A stretch of DNA of 64,000 nt from Methylophilus sp. 42 (GCF_000384155.1 NZ_KB913031.1:2115092-2179091); one strand, 5' to 3'; counted from the first letter of the stretch, positions 1 to 8,820 are shown. Program-made: numbers and translations. Notes: generated by a model not told the origin, from the letters alone.

Positions 1-1869
1 AATCATATTTATAGACAATTTGAAGAGTCACTAACGTTAGCTACATCGAATAATGCAAACGCTTTTGACCCCTCCTTTCAAAACTATGCTCAAACCCGAG
101 CTAGATCAGCCTTAAACTCTATTTCAGATTTGATCAACATTTGCAAATCAGAAAAACACCTTCAAAAAAACTCTCTCACAGATTTAGGCAATCTTGCATT
201 TAACTTATTAACTCGCTACCAAGACATTAAACACAAAATCCCTCCATCAAGCTTATGGTTTCAGCAAGATACAAAGTTTGTAAAAATTTATCGCCAAAGT
301 GACTATGAAATACAAATGGCACATCAAACAGCCAATTATGGCTCAACTAATACAGAGTCTAACCATTGGTGGGTAGAGAGCTTTGTCTTTGAACAGCTGT
401 TTCAAGTATTAGATTTCAACTTAGATACTGAAAACACCCAAGGTTTAGAAAGTTTTGTTAGATATCTAGAAAGAGTATTAGGTGATATCTCTCGATCCGG
501 GGAAGCCGCTAAATCTATACTTATTTATTCACAAATACTCAACATTAGCATTCCCCACTTCAGTAAGATAAAAGATAAGCGACTCAAGTTAATTTTGTCC
601 GAATGCTTAGCTCGAATACCTGTAGTAATACTTTTAAAGTTTTTAAATTATTCAGACGAATTGACAAGCATAGATTGGAAGACATCGCTTGCCAAAATCG
701 CTTGGGAAGATAAAAGAGCAATTTATAAAATTGGAGCTCCTCAACATCTACTTCATACATTGCTTGATTTGAGTAATCGAATGAATTTCGAGATTGATAT
801 AGAGGGTAAAGTTGTTACGCCAGTTTGGTATTTACAAGAAATAGTTTTTAGAGAATTAGCTGAAAATCTTGCGAAAAATTTTGCAGAAATTTATAACCCT
901 GTAAAAGGGAAAATTGGAAAACTACTCACTACAATAAATGAGAAAGATGATCCCATTCAAGCAGCTTTGATCGTCAGTGTTTTTAATGAGTTTTTAAACA
1001 AACTAAAAACTCATCAGAAATCATTTGAAGAGTCTTACAGTAAATTAACTCTCCAAAAGAATATTGTCGGTCTACATTGGCCAACTTTGGCTTGTGAACC
1101 TGCCACACTTGCTATTAAAGATATGTCTCAATTAATTGCATTAAATACAGCAAGCTTAAGCGAATGCTTATCTCTCCAAGACTTTGATGAGACACTACCT
1201 GACTTTGCCGGAAGATTTTTACACGAAACAGGCGAAAATATTTTCGAAGCGATTCTGCATAATGATAGTGAATTGTTCGTTGAGTTATTCGAGAAGTATT
1301 TCATTGCCTGCATATTTATGTTTGAAGGGCTTAAACCTGACAACACAATCCCTGAGTTTCGCTTATCAAATGAAGTTAGAGTAGCATTAGGCCCAATAGC
1401 AGATTTAATTACTTTAAGCGGATATGCATTATTATTTTCAGAATTAACTCAAACAGAAATTTATAAGAATATTGTTCATAAAGTTTGGGATACTCACCTG
1501 AAAAAAGAGACGACTACCTCTGAAACATTACAAAATATAGTTCGTATAGCAATACAAATGGGGCTAAATATTACTAATGAACCCCATAGAGGAATGCTGC
1601 GCATGGAGTGGTCTAGAAGAGTTCAGCTACACACGAGAAGAAAATTCAATATCAAGGATAATCAATTTGAATTTTCATTTGAGAAATATTCCATTCCTCA
1701 TGAAAGCGCATTAATTCGAGTTTTCGCTCAGCCAAGAATAATAAATGAATTCACAGGGCTCCATGTTTTTGATGCTTTATATTTTTCCAAACTATTCCCT
1801 TCCGATAATAGTGATTTTTCTTATCAAAACAATCTTCTGGATGAAATAGATAAGGAAAATAAAAAATGA
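1..1869 (+). CDS. Unknown protein, 5'-truncated by the window edge
   Basis: I do not recognise this protein. The frame is open from the first base, so the gene starts upstream of the window; the TTG at 130 is only the first possible start inside it. About 622 residues are visible. They appear largely alpha-helical and Leu/Ile/Lys-rich, with no Walker motif, no cysteine cluster and no convincing membrane segment. The stop overlaps the start of the next gene (ATGATGA at 1866), so the two are translationally coupled and probably work together. The DNA is clearly AT-richer than everything after about 3.3 kb, with A/T-ending codons throughout, which suggests horizontal acquisition. A defence or mobile-element role is possible from context only. 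Confidence 0.75.
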   Translation, partial: NHIYRQFEESLTLATSNNANAFDPSFQNYAQTRARSALNSISDLINICKSEKHLQKNSLTDLGNLAFNLLTRYQDIKHKIPPSSLWFQQDTKFVKIYRQSDYEIQMAHQTANYGSTNTESNHWWVESFVFEQLFQVLDFNLDTENTQGLESFVRYLERVLGDISRSGEAAKSILIYSQILNISIPHFSKIKDKRLKLILSECLARIPVVILLKFLNYSDELTSIDWKTSLAKIAWEDKRAIYKIGAPQHLLHTLLDLSNRMNFEIDIEGKVVTPVWYLQEIVFRELAENLAKNFAEIYNPVKGKIGKLLTTINEKDDPIQAALIVSVFNEFLNKLKTHQKSFEESYSKLTLQKNIVGLHWPTLACEPATLAIKDMSQLIALNTASLSECLSLQDFDETLPDFAGRFLHETGENIFEAILHNDSELFVELFEKYFIACIFMFEGLKPDNTIPEFRLSNEVRVALGPIADLITLSGYALLFSELTQTEIYKNIVHKVWDTHLKKETTTSETLQNIVRIAIQMGLNITNEPHRGMLRMEWSRRVQLHTRRKFNIKDNQFEFSFEKYSIPHESALIRVFAQPRIINEFTGLHVFDALYFSKLFPSDNSDFSYQNNLLDEIDKENKK

Positions 1870-2840
1870 TGAAACGAAAAACATCTCAATCATTGAATTC
1901 TGTAGATTTTGAAAAAGCCAAATCAAAAAGGCCATACTCTACATCAGCATCTATATCCCCTAGTGGAATGTATGCCAATTTTTTAGCACAAGATTTAGGC
2001 GAACAAGTTATGCCATTGAATCAGAGATTTAGCAGTAAAAAAGAATTCAAAGCTTACTTCTGTGGTGAAGAGGCAGATTGCAATAGATTGAGACAGCTTC
2101 TTGTAGACATTCCTCAAGCAGTAGATTATGAGGACTGCGATTTCATTTGTGATGTAATTAATACTATTGCCAAGTCTATCTCTCGATATGGCTTTTCACG
2201 TTTTGAGATATTGCATTCAGTTGATAAAGACAAAAAACTTTTCAAACTCCATCCCATGTATATCAAAAATACTTACTCATTGAAGATTGGCACTGTCCAA
2301 ATTTACAGGGATATTATTTACAAAGATTTTGAGGAAACACCTGGAAAATACAAAATTAGCTGGTGGAGTAACTCCCAAACCTTAATAATTAACTCGCCAA
2401 AAACACTGTACTCAAAATCGAAGTATCAAACAATATTAAAGCTTTTGAATAAGTTTGGAGACACACCTAACACATCATTAATGTTCAACTCTACTGGTAA
2501 ATTCTCGAATATAGGATTCGACTTTAAGACTGCCCAAAAGAATATAGTTTTATTCAGAAATAAGCTAACTCGTAAATTAGGATATCACTTCAGAAATTCT
2601 GATAGCGATTACATTACAGAGTTCTATTTAGCTCATAAATATGTAACTTTTAAATTGGCAAAAACAATATTGCGGGAACATATAATTGCCCATCTAAATG
2701 GACTCGCAAAGAAGTTAGAGATCAATGCAGAAATAATTGTTAAAGGTCTTCCAACACAAACAGATCTTTCTACTATGCTTAATCAACTGCAGAACTCGGA
2801 AATTAGCTTTTCAGACTCGTTAAAAAAATCAGATTTTTAA
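1866..2840 (+). CDS. Unknown protein, partner of the preceding gene
   Basis: The 324-residue product begins at ATG 1866 (or ATG 1869) inside the stop region of the upstream gene, so translation is coupled. No family is recognised with confidence. The N-terminal 35 residues are Ser/Lys-rich and look disordered. Residues 75-130 (CDFICDVINTIAKSISRYGF and the following FEIL..LFKLHPMYI) recall the region of tailed-phage portal proteins that precedes the stem. That is a weak impression and could be chance. Base composition is as AT-rich as its partner. There is no signal peptide or membrane helix, so it is probably cytoplasmic. The gene ends 90 bases before the next feature, which lies on the opposite strand. 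Confidence 0.75.
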   Translation: MMKRKTSQSLNSVDFEKAKSKRPYSTSASISPSGMYANFLAQDLGEQVMPLNQRFSSKKEFKAYFCGEEADCNRLRQLLVDIPQAVDYEDCDFICDVINTIAKSISRYGFSRFEILHSVDKDKKLFKLHPMYIKNTYSLKIGTVQIYRDIIYKDFEETPGKYKISWWSNSQTLIINSPKTLYSKSKYQTILKLLNKFGDTPNTSLMFNSTGKFSNIGFDFKTAQKNIVLFRNKLTRKLGYHFRNSDSDYITEFYLAHKYVTFKLAKTILREHIIAHLNGLAKKLEINAEIIVKGLPTQTDLSTMLNQLQNSEISFSDSLKKSDF

Positions 2841-2875
2841 ATCTTCTTAGCGCTGAAATAGGAGTTAATTTATGC

Positions 2876-2904
2876 AAAAACCCCATTAATGCGTACTAAC
2901 GGGG
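2876..2904 (-). terminator. Rho-independent terminator of the antitoxin remnant
   Basis: Read on the minus strand, CCCCGTTA pairs with TAATGGGG across an 8-nt loop (one G-U pair) and is followed by TTTTT. It lies 27 bases past the stop of the small minus-strand gene at 2931-3092. It is too close to the 3' end of the plus-strand gene to exclude use in both directions, but the U-tract is on the minus strand. Confidence 0.5.
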
Positions 2905-2930
2905 TCAGGTCTTGCAAAACTACACAAGCA

Positions 2931-3092
2931 TTAATCTGCTGAGCCCCCTGACAATCCCATATGATTGCGCTCTGAGACAAAGTAAGAAACATCTACCTGA
3001 GTACTACATGCAATTTCTCCAGACTTTAGCTCTTTGACGGAGGCCAGCAAGTCCGCTTTGAACTGCTCAATCTCTTGGTCAAGTTTAGTCAT
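2931..3092 (-). pseudogene. Truncated NadS/HigA-type HTH antitoxin remnant
   Basis: This is a 53-residue frame with ATG at 3092 and a good ribosome site (GAAAGGGG, about 6 nt upstream). The product starts MTKLDQEIEQFKADLLASVK and continues with an acidic/basic stretch and VSYFVSERNHMGLS. This closely follows the N-terminal third of NadS/HigA-like antitoxins (pattern: FxxDLLxSVxEMKxG, then VxxVxEARxxxGLSQ). It then ends abruptly after GLSGGSAD, before the DNA-recognition helix and the LQxWEQGRR segment. No matching toxin of the RelE/HigB kind is next to it. I read it as a decayed antitoxin that still has its ribosome site and a terminator. A genuine short protein is possible but less likely. 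Confidence 0.55.
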
Positions 3093-3281
3093 CTAAATAC
3101 CCCTTTCAAGGCTTTAAACACCAGAGATTCTAATCTTTAAATCCGTAAAAGACGTGACTTAAAACGATGTTTTTAAATAGCTAAGTAGATAACTATTCGC
3201 TGAATAACGACTTTGTCACCGCACAAAAACTTTCCAAAGAAATGTTTTAATAATATAATTTCTAAAGAAAGGATAAAGACA

Positions 3282-3662
3282 ATGGCAACTGCAACCACAG
3301 AAACAGCGACTAAGCCCGATGCCGCGCATGTATTAAGCAAAGCGGTAGGCCGTGCTGCCGAGCGATTACAGCTTTCGCGCGCGATGTTGGCGACGATTCT
3401 TGGTTTGAGTCCGGCGACGATTACGCGGTTGTATGATGGCAAATACATTCTTGACCAGAAGCGTAAAGAGTGGGATTTTGCGTTGTTGTTTGTGCGCGTA
3501 TTCCGCTCACTGGATTCAATAGTGAGCAATGATGAAACGGCGCGAGTATGGTTGAACAACAATAACCTGGCGCTGAATGCGCGTCCGATTGAACTCATCA
3601 CACAAACAGAAGGTTTGGTGCGTGTCGTACACTACCTGGACACCTCACGCGGTCTCGTCTGA
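3282..3662 (+). CDS. Xre/ParS-type antitoxin of a RES-Xre module
   Basis: The product has 126 residues. ATG 3282 is chosen because AAAGGA lies just upstream; an earlier in-frame start at 3213 lacks a ribosome site. Residues about 20-60 form an Xre-like helix-turn-helix (RLQLSRAMLATILGLSPATI). Residues about 65-120 form the Xre/MbcA/ParS toxin-binding domain, with the typical WL...N..L...P..LI pattern followed by G...V..YLD. In this family the antitoxin neutralises the RES-domain toxin encoded immediately downstream and represses the shared promoter. The toxin start codon lies 40 bases upstream of this gene's stop, so the two are co-expressed. Confidence 0.88.
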   Translation: MATATTETATKPDAAHVLSKAVGRAAERLQLSRAMLATILGLSPATITRLYDGKYILDQKRKEWDFALLFVRVFRSLDSIVSNDETARVWLNNNNLALNARPIELITQTEGLVRVVHYLDTSRGLV

Positions 3663-4335
3663 GACCTTTGCCTGGCGCGGCTTAGCTTGGCGCATGGTGG
3701 AGGCGCAGCATGTGGCGTCTACCATGAAGCTGGTGGATACCGCCGCTGAGCAGAATATTCTTGAAGCATTGCTCGATCACAGCAAGCCAGCTTACCCTGA
3801 CACGACGGCAAAGCTGGACTATCTGCTGGCAACCCCATTTCGCTACCCAACGCGCAAAGGCGGCTCACGATTTAGGGGTGCAAATGACCCTGGTGTGTTT
3901 TATGGCGCGGAATCGGTAGCAACCGCAGCCGCTGAACTCGGTTACTGGCGCTGGAAGTTTTTAATGGATGCACCCGCCCTGACACATATTGAACCTGTGG
4001 CACATACCGCGTTTCAAGTAGCGCTCAAGGCGCAAGCGGTGGATTTACGCAAACCACCCTTTGATGCAGATGCGAGTTGGTTACATAAAACCGATTACGG
4101 CCCCACACAAGCCTTTGCACAAATAGCAAGAGAAGTTACGTTGGGTTGTATTGTTTATCAATCTGTACGTCACCCTGAAGCCGCGTGGTGTGTGGCGGTC
4201 TTAACACCGGAAGCATTTGCCGAGAATAAACCCAGGCCTGAAACACAAACCTGGTGGTTGGCAGTCGGCCAACATGAGGTCATCTGGCGCCGTGATCGTC
4301 AATCACTGACCTTCAATCCAACTATTTGGAAGTGA
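3622..4335 (+). CDS. RES-domain toxin (NAD+-consuming family)
   Basis: This is the RES-domain partner of the Xre antitoxin. Characterised RES toxins degrade or phosphorolyse NAD+ and halt growth. GTG 3622 is preferred as the start: AGAAGG lies 8 nt upstream and the resulting 237-residue protein has normal family length. ATG 3577 is also in frame but has no ribosome site. The characteristic early segment is present (WRMVEAQHVASTMKLVD...AEQ..LE..L...KP), followed by TPFRYP..KGGSRFRG....GVFYGAES and E..YWRW, which carry the conserved Arg/Tyr/Glu positions. The C-terminal half ends W......F. The gene overlaps the antitoxin by 41 bases in another frame. It appears intact. Confidence 0.85.
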   Translation: MSYTTWTPHAVSSETFAWRGLAWRMVEAQHVASTMKLVDTAAEQNILEALLDHSKPAYPDTTAKLDYLLATPFRYPTRKGGSRFRGANDPGVFYGAESVATAAAELGYWRWKFLMDAPALTHIEPVAHTAFQVALKAQAVDLRKPPFDADASWLHKTDYGPTQAFAQIAREVTLGCIVYQSVRHPEAAWCVAVLTPEAFAENKPRPETQTWWLAVGQHEVIWRRDRQSLTFNPTIWK

Positions 4336-4508
4336 ACTTAGCAGGTTAATTATAGGTGTTTTATGCAAAAAACCGCTTAAATTATTGAATTAACGATATA
4401 AATACTATCTTTACAATGTATACAACCCTAAAAAACTTTGATATGTTACCGATATATCATAATAAATATGATGCGTTTGCATCAAAAATCATCGGGGTGA
4501 CATTGAAA

Positions 4509-4730
4509 ATGATGGATATGTCTGGAAAATATTTATATACCATTCGCAGTGCGAATGGGGTGCTGGTTGAAAATTTGCAGATTTTTGGCAAGTCACGTAA
4601 TGAGGCTGACGCTAAAATTAGGCAGATGTATTGGCGCTGCGAGATTTTGAGTTGCAGCCTGGTGGCGGATTCGAGTGCGCGGGCACCGAACCTGAAAATG
4701 CAATGGTTGCGGCCTAACGCTGCGGCGTGA
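4509..4730 (+). CDS. Small hypothetical protein
   Basis: The product has 73 residues (MMDMSGKYLYTIRSANGVLV...), and I do not know its function. The frame is open from 4416, but the first 31 codons look non-coding and GGGGTG sits about 10 nt before ATG 4509, so I prefer that start. The protein is mixed alpha/beta with two Cys (RCEILSCS) and no membrane helix. It is followed 13 bases later by a strong bidirectional terminator, which supports it being a real transcription unit. Nothing in the neighbourhood points to a role. Confidence 0.5.
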   Translation: MMDMSGKYLYTIRSANGVLVENLQIFGKSRNEADAKIRQMYWRCEILSCSLVADSSARAPNLKMQWLRPNAAA

Positions 4731-4742
4731 ATTAAATATGTT

Positions 4743-4775
4743 AAAAAAGGCGCTTGGTTTCAAGCGCCTTTTTTA
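4743..4775. terminator. Bidirectional rho-independent terminator
   Basis: A perfect 8-bp stem (GGCGCTTG/CAAGCGCC, loop GTTT) is flanked by six A and six T. It serves the small plus-strand gene ending at 4730 and the minus-strand nrd operon ending at 4776. Confidence 0.9.
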
Positions 4776-5186
4776 TTAGAACAATGGCAGGTTGCTGGCC
4801 TGCACGTTGTTTCTAACCACTCTTCTTCTTAGCAGTTTTTTCACAGGCGTATCGGCAAATGGCAAGGCTTCATCAAACAACGATTGCTGTGCCGGGAACA
4901 TATCGTCTTGCAATTGCGAGCTTTGCAAATCGAACCTGAGTTCGCAGTCTAGCCACAAATCAGACTTGGGCACGCAGCAGCATGGCAGGATTTCATCGGC
5001 GGCAATAAACGCCAAGGGTAATTCAACGTAATCGACTTCGCCATCGAGCATGCGTACGCGGCAGGCACCACAATAACCACTCCGGCATTGGTACTCTACT
5101 TCGTGGCCGGTACGTTCCAGGCCTTCGAGCAGGGTTTCTTGCGGGAGAAGGCTAAAGCGGCTGTGCTGGCTGCGTACGCTAATCAT
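4776..5186 (-). CDS. 2Fe-2S ferredoxin of the NrdAB system (YfaE-like)
   Basis: This 136-residue plant-type [2Fe-2S] ferredoxin has cluster ligands C34-x4-C39-x2-C42 (CRSGYCGAC) and a later Cys in PCCC (69-71). It is encoded 8 bases after nrdB. In Escherichia coli the equivalent YfaE donates electrons to rebuild the diferric-tyrosyl cofactor of NrdB, and the same job is inferred here. YfaE-type proteins are usually about 85 residues. This one has about 45 extra C-terminal residues, including a basic KKLLRRRVVRN patch and a hydrophobic end (LPLF), of unknown use. The extension might be a docking tail for NrdB, but that is speculation. Confidence 0.85.
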   Translation of the reverse strand: MISVRSQHSRFSLLPQETLLEGLERTGHEVEYQCRSGYCGACRVRMLDGEVDYVELPLAFIAADEILPCCCVPKSDLWLDCELRFDLQSSQLQDDMFPAQQSLFDEALPFADTPVKKLLRRRVVRNNVQASNLPLF

Positions 5187-5194
5187 TGTTTCAT

Positions 5195-6328
5195 TTACAG
5201 TTCAAAACCATTCAGGTCGTCTGCTGATACTTCGGAGTCAATTTGACCAATCAGGTAAGAGCTTAATTCCACCTCTTGTGGCGCGACCTGCACCGTGTCC
5301 GATGCCAGCCAGGTGTTGATCCATGGAATCGGGTTGTTTTTGGCATTGGGGAATGCCGGCGGCAAGCCGACCGACGCCATGCGGCTATTGGTGATGTATT
5401 CCACGTATTGGCACAGGATGTCTTTATTGAGGCCAATCATGGAGCCATCTTTAAACAGATACTCTGCCCATTGCTTTTCTTGCTCGGCGGCGGTTTTAAA
5501 CATCTCGAAGCATTCTTGATGCAATTCAGTCGCAATCTCGGCGAATTCCGGATCGTCTTGCCCGGAGCGCATGATGTTAAGCATGTGCTGGGTGCCGGTG
5601 AGGTGCAAGGCTTCATCACGGGCAATCAGGCGGATGATTTTAGCGTTGCCTTCCATCACCTTGCGTTCGGCAAAGGCAAATGAGCAGGCAAAGCTGACGT
5701 AAAAACGAATCGCTTCAAGGATATTGACGCTCATCAGGCAACGGTAGAGCAATTTTTTCAACTCACGCCGTTTGACTGACTTGAGCTCGCCATTGATGAT
5801 GTGCTCGCCCTCACCCAGCTGTGAATACAGCATGGTCTGATGGATCAGCTCATCGTAATAGTGGGCAATATCGGTGGCGCGCGCGGTAATGTTTTCATTA
5901 CGCACGATGTCGTCAAACATCACGGAAGGGTCATTGACGATGTTACGGATGATATGGGTATACGAACGCGAGTGGATGGTCTCGGAAAACGCCCAGGTTT
6001 CAATCCAGGTTTCAATCTCGGGCAAGGACACCAGTGGTAACAGCGCGACGTTAGGGCTACGGCCCTGAATCGAATCGAGCAAGGTCTGGTATTTGAGGTT
6101 GCTGATAAAAATGTGCTTTTCGTGCTCAGGCAAACCTTGGTAATCGGCGCGATCCTGCGACACATCAACCTCTTCCGGACGCCAGAAGAAAGACAGTTGC
6201 TTCTCGATCAGCCGCTCGAATACCGGGTATTTCTGCTGGTCATAACGCGCCACGTTAACGGGCTGACCAAAGAACATGGGTTCTTTTAACTGTTCGTTGT
6301 CGATTTTGGTGAAGATGCTATAGGCCAT
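5195..6328 (-). CDS. nrdB: Ribonucleoside-diphosphate reductase class Ia, beta subunit
   Basis: The 377-residue small subunit carries the diferric-tyrosyl radical cofactor used by NrdA. Iron ligands D85, E116 and H119 and the radical tyrosine Y123 are visible, each one position later than in the E. coli protein. Further Glu/His ligands lie in the helices around residues 205-245 (for example ARDEALH). Full length; start ATG 6328. It is second in the nrdA-nrdB-ferredoxin operon, 212 bases after nrdA. Most of that gap is a long imperfect palindrome (6397-6541). Confidence 0.97.
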   Translation of the reverse strand: MAYSIFTKIDNEQLKEPMFFGQPVNVARYDQQKYPVFERLIEKQLSFFWRPEEVDVSQDRADYQGLPEHEKHIFISNLKYQTLLDSIQGRSPNVALLPLVSLPEIETWIETWAFSETIHSRSYTHIIRNIVNDPSVMFDDIVRNENITARATDIAHYYDELIHQTMLYSQLGEGEHIINGELKSVKRRELKKLLYRCLMSVNILEAIRFYVSFACSFAFAERKVMEGNAKIIRLIARDEALHLTGTQHMLNIMRSGQDDPEFAEIATELHQECFEMFKTAAEQEKQWAEYLFKDGSMIGLNKDILCQYVEYITNSRMASVGLPPAFPNAKNNPIPWINTWLASDTVQVAPQEVELSSYLIGQIDSEVSADDLNGFEL

Positions 6329-6396
6329 GGCCGTGTTCCTAATGTTTAAGTATTTATTCTCAAACTGTTTTTAAAATATATTCATTACCCCACTGC

Positions 6397-6541
6397 AAGA
6401 AATATTGAATCAGTGAGCGAGCGGGATAAAGTGCAAGGCGTACGGCACGCAGAAACCGGAATGTACACGTAAGTACATGAGGATTTCGAGTACCGCACAA
6501 CGCAGCAATTTACCCGCGCAGCCACTGAGTCAGTGTTTCTT
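6397..6541. repeat. Long imperfect palindrome between nrdA and nrdB
   Basis: About 145 bases whose two halves are reverse complements with mismatches. Outer arms are AAGAAATATTGAATCAGTG and CACTGAGTCAGTGTTTCTT (about 15 of 19 pair). Inner arms include GCGGGATAAA against AATTTACCCGC, CGTACGGCA against TACCGCA, and AATGTAC against GTACATG around a central CGTAA. One end touches the nrdA stop codon. It resembles a short intergenic repeat or MITE-like element. In RNA it would fold into one very long hairpin between the two subunit genes. No second copy is visible in this window. Confidence 0.65.
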
Positions 6542-8820
6542 TAAATTTTGCAGGCACCACTCGCGCATCCATCATCTTCTGCCTCTGTGCCACCTTCAGT
6601 CGCACCATCGCGCGTGTTATGGTAGTACAGCGTTTTGATGCCCAGTTTGTAGACTTGCAACAAGTCTTTCAACAATTGCTTCATCGGCACACGACCACCT
6701 TCAAAACGGGTTGGGTCGTAGTTGGTGTTGGCAGAAATAGACTGGTCAACAAACTTCTGCATGATGCCCACCAGCTTGAGGTAACCCTCGTTGTTCGGCA
6801 TTTTCCACAACAACTGGTACTGGTCACGCAGACGGTCAATCTCTGGCACTACCTGGCGCAGGATGCCGTCTTTGGATTGCTTCACAGACACCAGGCCACG
6901 TGGCGGCTCAATACCGTTAGTGGCGTTGGCAATCTGGCTGGAGGTTTCTGATGGCATCAACGCGGTCAGTGTTGAGTTGCGCAGGCCATCTTTCTGGATT
7001 TCTTGACGCAGGCTTTCCCAATCCAGCAACAGTGGCTCGCTGCATACGGCATCGAGGTCAGACTTGTAGCTATCAATCGGTAAAATACCTTTGGCGTAGG
7101 TGGTTTCATTAAACGCACCACATGGGCCAAATTCGCGCGCCAACTGCACAGAAGCTTTCAACAGGTAGAACTGAATCGCCTCGAAAGTACGGTGTGTCAG
7201 GCCTAGCGCAGTGTCGCTGGTGTAGTTCGTGCCATTTTTGGCCAGGTAATAGGCGTAGTTGATGACGCCCACGCCCAGTGAACGGCGCTTGTTAGTCGCA
7301 TTCAAGGCGGCTTTCACCGGGTAATCCTGGTATTCCAGCAAGGCATCCAGTGCGCGTACCACCAGGTCAGCCAGGCCTTCCAGCTCGTCCAGGGACTCCA
7401 ATGCACCCAGGTTAAACGCAGACAAGGTACACAGGGCGATTTCGCCTTCGGTGTCATTGATGTCGTTCAATGGATTAGTCGGCAGCGCGATTTCCATACA
7501 CAGGTTAGACTGGCGCACAGGCGCCACGGCCGGGTCAAACGGGCTATGCGTATTGCAATGGTCCACGTTCTGGATGTAGATACGGCCAGTACCGGCACGC
7601 TCTTGCATCATGAGTGAGAACAGGTCGACCGCTGGTATCGTGCGTTTGCGGATGCTGTCATCGGCTTCATATTGCGTATACAGGCGCTCGAATTCATCCT
7701 GGTCAGCAAAGAAGGCGTCGTACAGCCCTGGTGTGTCGTGCGGTGAGAACAGGGTGATGTTCTGGCTCTTGATCAGGCGCTGGTACATCAGGCGGTTCAG
7801 TTGCACGCCGTAGTCGAGGTGACGCACGCGGTTTTCTTCGACGCCACGGTTGTTTTTGAGTACCAGCAACGATTCAACTTCAAGGTGCCAGATCGGGTAG
7901 AACAAGGTCGCCGCGCCGCCGCGTACACCACCCTGTGAGCAGGACTTCACCGCAGACTGGAACAATTTGTAGAATGGCAGGCAGCCAGTATGCTGCGCTT
8001 CGCCGCCACGGATTTCACTGCCCAGGGCGCGGATACGGCCCGCATTGACGCCAATGCCGGCACGCTGCGATACATATTTCACAATCGCGCTGGTAGTCGC
8101 GTTGATGCTGTCCAGGCTGTCGCCACACTCAATCAGCACGCAAGAGCTGAACTGGCGGGTCGGCGTACGCACGCCGGACATAATCGGCGTAGGCAAGGAA
8201 ATTTTGAAGGTCGAGACCGCATCATAAAAGCGCTTGATGTAATCCAGACGCGCCTGGCCTTTGTAGTTGGCAAACAGGCACATGGCGACCAGGATGTACA
8301 AGAACTGTGGGCTCTCGTAGATCTTTTTGGTCACGCGGTTCTGGACCAAGTATTTACCTTCCAGCTGCTTGACCGCGGCATAGGAGAAGTTCATGTCGCG
8401 CCAGTGGTCAATCGTGGCATTCAGTACGTCGAACTCTTCGCGGCTGTAATCCTGCAACAGGTGCTGGTCATATTTACCCAGCGCCGTCAGGTTGGTCACA
8501 TGGTCAAACAAATGCGGTGGCTCAAACTGGCCATAGGCAATTTTGCGCAGGTGAAAAATAGACAAACGCGCCGCCAGGTACTGGTAATCCGGTGTTTCTT
8601 CAGAAATCAGGTCGGCTGCGGATTTGATGATCGTTTCATGAATGTCGTCAGTACGGATGCCATCATAAAACTGAATATGCGAACGTAGCTCCACCTGCGA
8701 GACCGACACATTATTCAGGCCTTGTGATGCCCAATCAATCACCCGATGAATTTTATCGAGATTGATAGGTTCCTTGCGGCCATCCCTTTTCGTGGCCTGC
8801 ATGGATTCGTATTTTGACAT
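6541..8820 (-). CDS. nrdA: Ribonucleoside-diphosphate reductase class Ia, alpha subunit
   Basis: The 759-residue catalytic subunit reduces ribonucleoside diphosphates to deoxy forms. An N-terminal ATP-cone (about residues 5-95) gives allosteric activity control. Active-site residues line up with E. coli at +2: C227 (SSCVLIECG), N439-C441-E443 (QSNLCMEIAL) and C464 (ALCTLSAFN). The C-terminal redox pair CASGAC is present, so it can be re-reduced by thioredoxin or glutaredoxin. Translation starts at ATG 8820, with GGGAG about 7 nt upstream. Its leader holds a cobalamin riboswitch, and candidate NrdR boxes overlap its promoter. First gene of the operon. Confidence 0.97.
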   Translation of the reverse strand: MSKYESMQATKRDGRKEPINLDKIHRVIDWASQGLNNVSVSQVELRSHIQFYDGIRTDDIHETIIKSAADLISEETPDYQYLAARLSIFHLRKIAYGQFEPPHLFDHVTNLTALGKYDQHLLQDYSREEFDVLNATIDHWRDMNFSYAAVKQLEGKYLVQNRVTKKIYESPQFLYILVAMCLFANYKGQARLDYIKRFYDAVSTFKISLPTPIMSGVRTPTRQFSSCVLIECGDSLDSINATTSAIVKYVSQRAGIGVNAGRIRALGSEIRGGEAQHTGCLPFYKLFQSAVKSCSQGGVRGGAATLFYPIWHLEVESLLVLKNNRGVEENRVRHLDYGVQLNRLMYQRLIKSQNITLFSPHDTPGLYDAFFADQDEFERLYTQYEADDSIRKRTIPAVDLFSLMMQERAGTGRIYIQNVDHCNTHSPFDPAVAPVRQSNLCMEIALPTNPLNDINDTEGEIALCTLSAFNLGALESLDELEGLADLVVRALDALLEYQDYPVKAALNATNKRRSLGVGVINYAYYLAKNGTNYTSDTALGLTHRTFEAIQFYLLKASVQLAREFGPCGAFNETTYAKGILPIDSYKSDLDAVCSEPLLLDWESLRQEIQKDGLRNSTLTALMPSETSSQIANATNGIEPPRGLVSVKQSKDGILRQVVPEIDRLRDQYQLLWKMPNNEGYLKLVGIMQKFVDQSISANTNYDPTRFEGGRVPMKQLLKDLLQVYKLGIKTLYYHNTRDGATEGGTEAEDDGCASGACKI

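Noticed and set aside
2905-2930. GGGGTCAGGTCTTGC-like sequence, reminiscent of REP or transposase-associated repeats
   Set aside because: Only one short copy is visible, with no transposase or inverted partner, so an insertion element cannot be supported.
5276-5683. Long open frames on the plus strand inside nrdB and nrdA, for example 5276-5683 and 7990-8688
   Set aside because: They are antisense shadows of highly conserved reductase genes with high G+C in third positions; they have no plausible domains and no ribosome sites.
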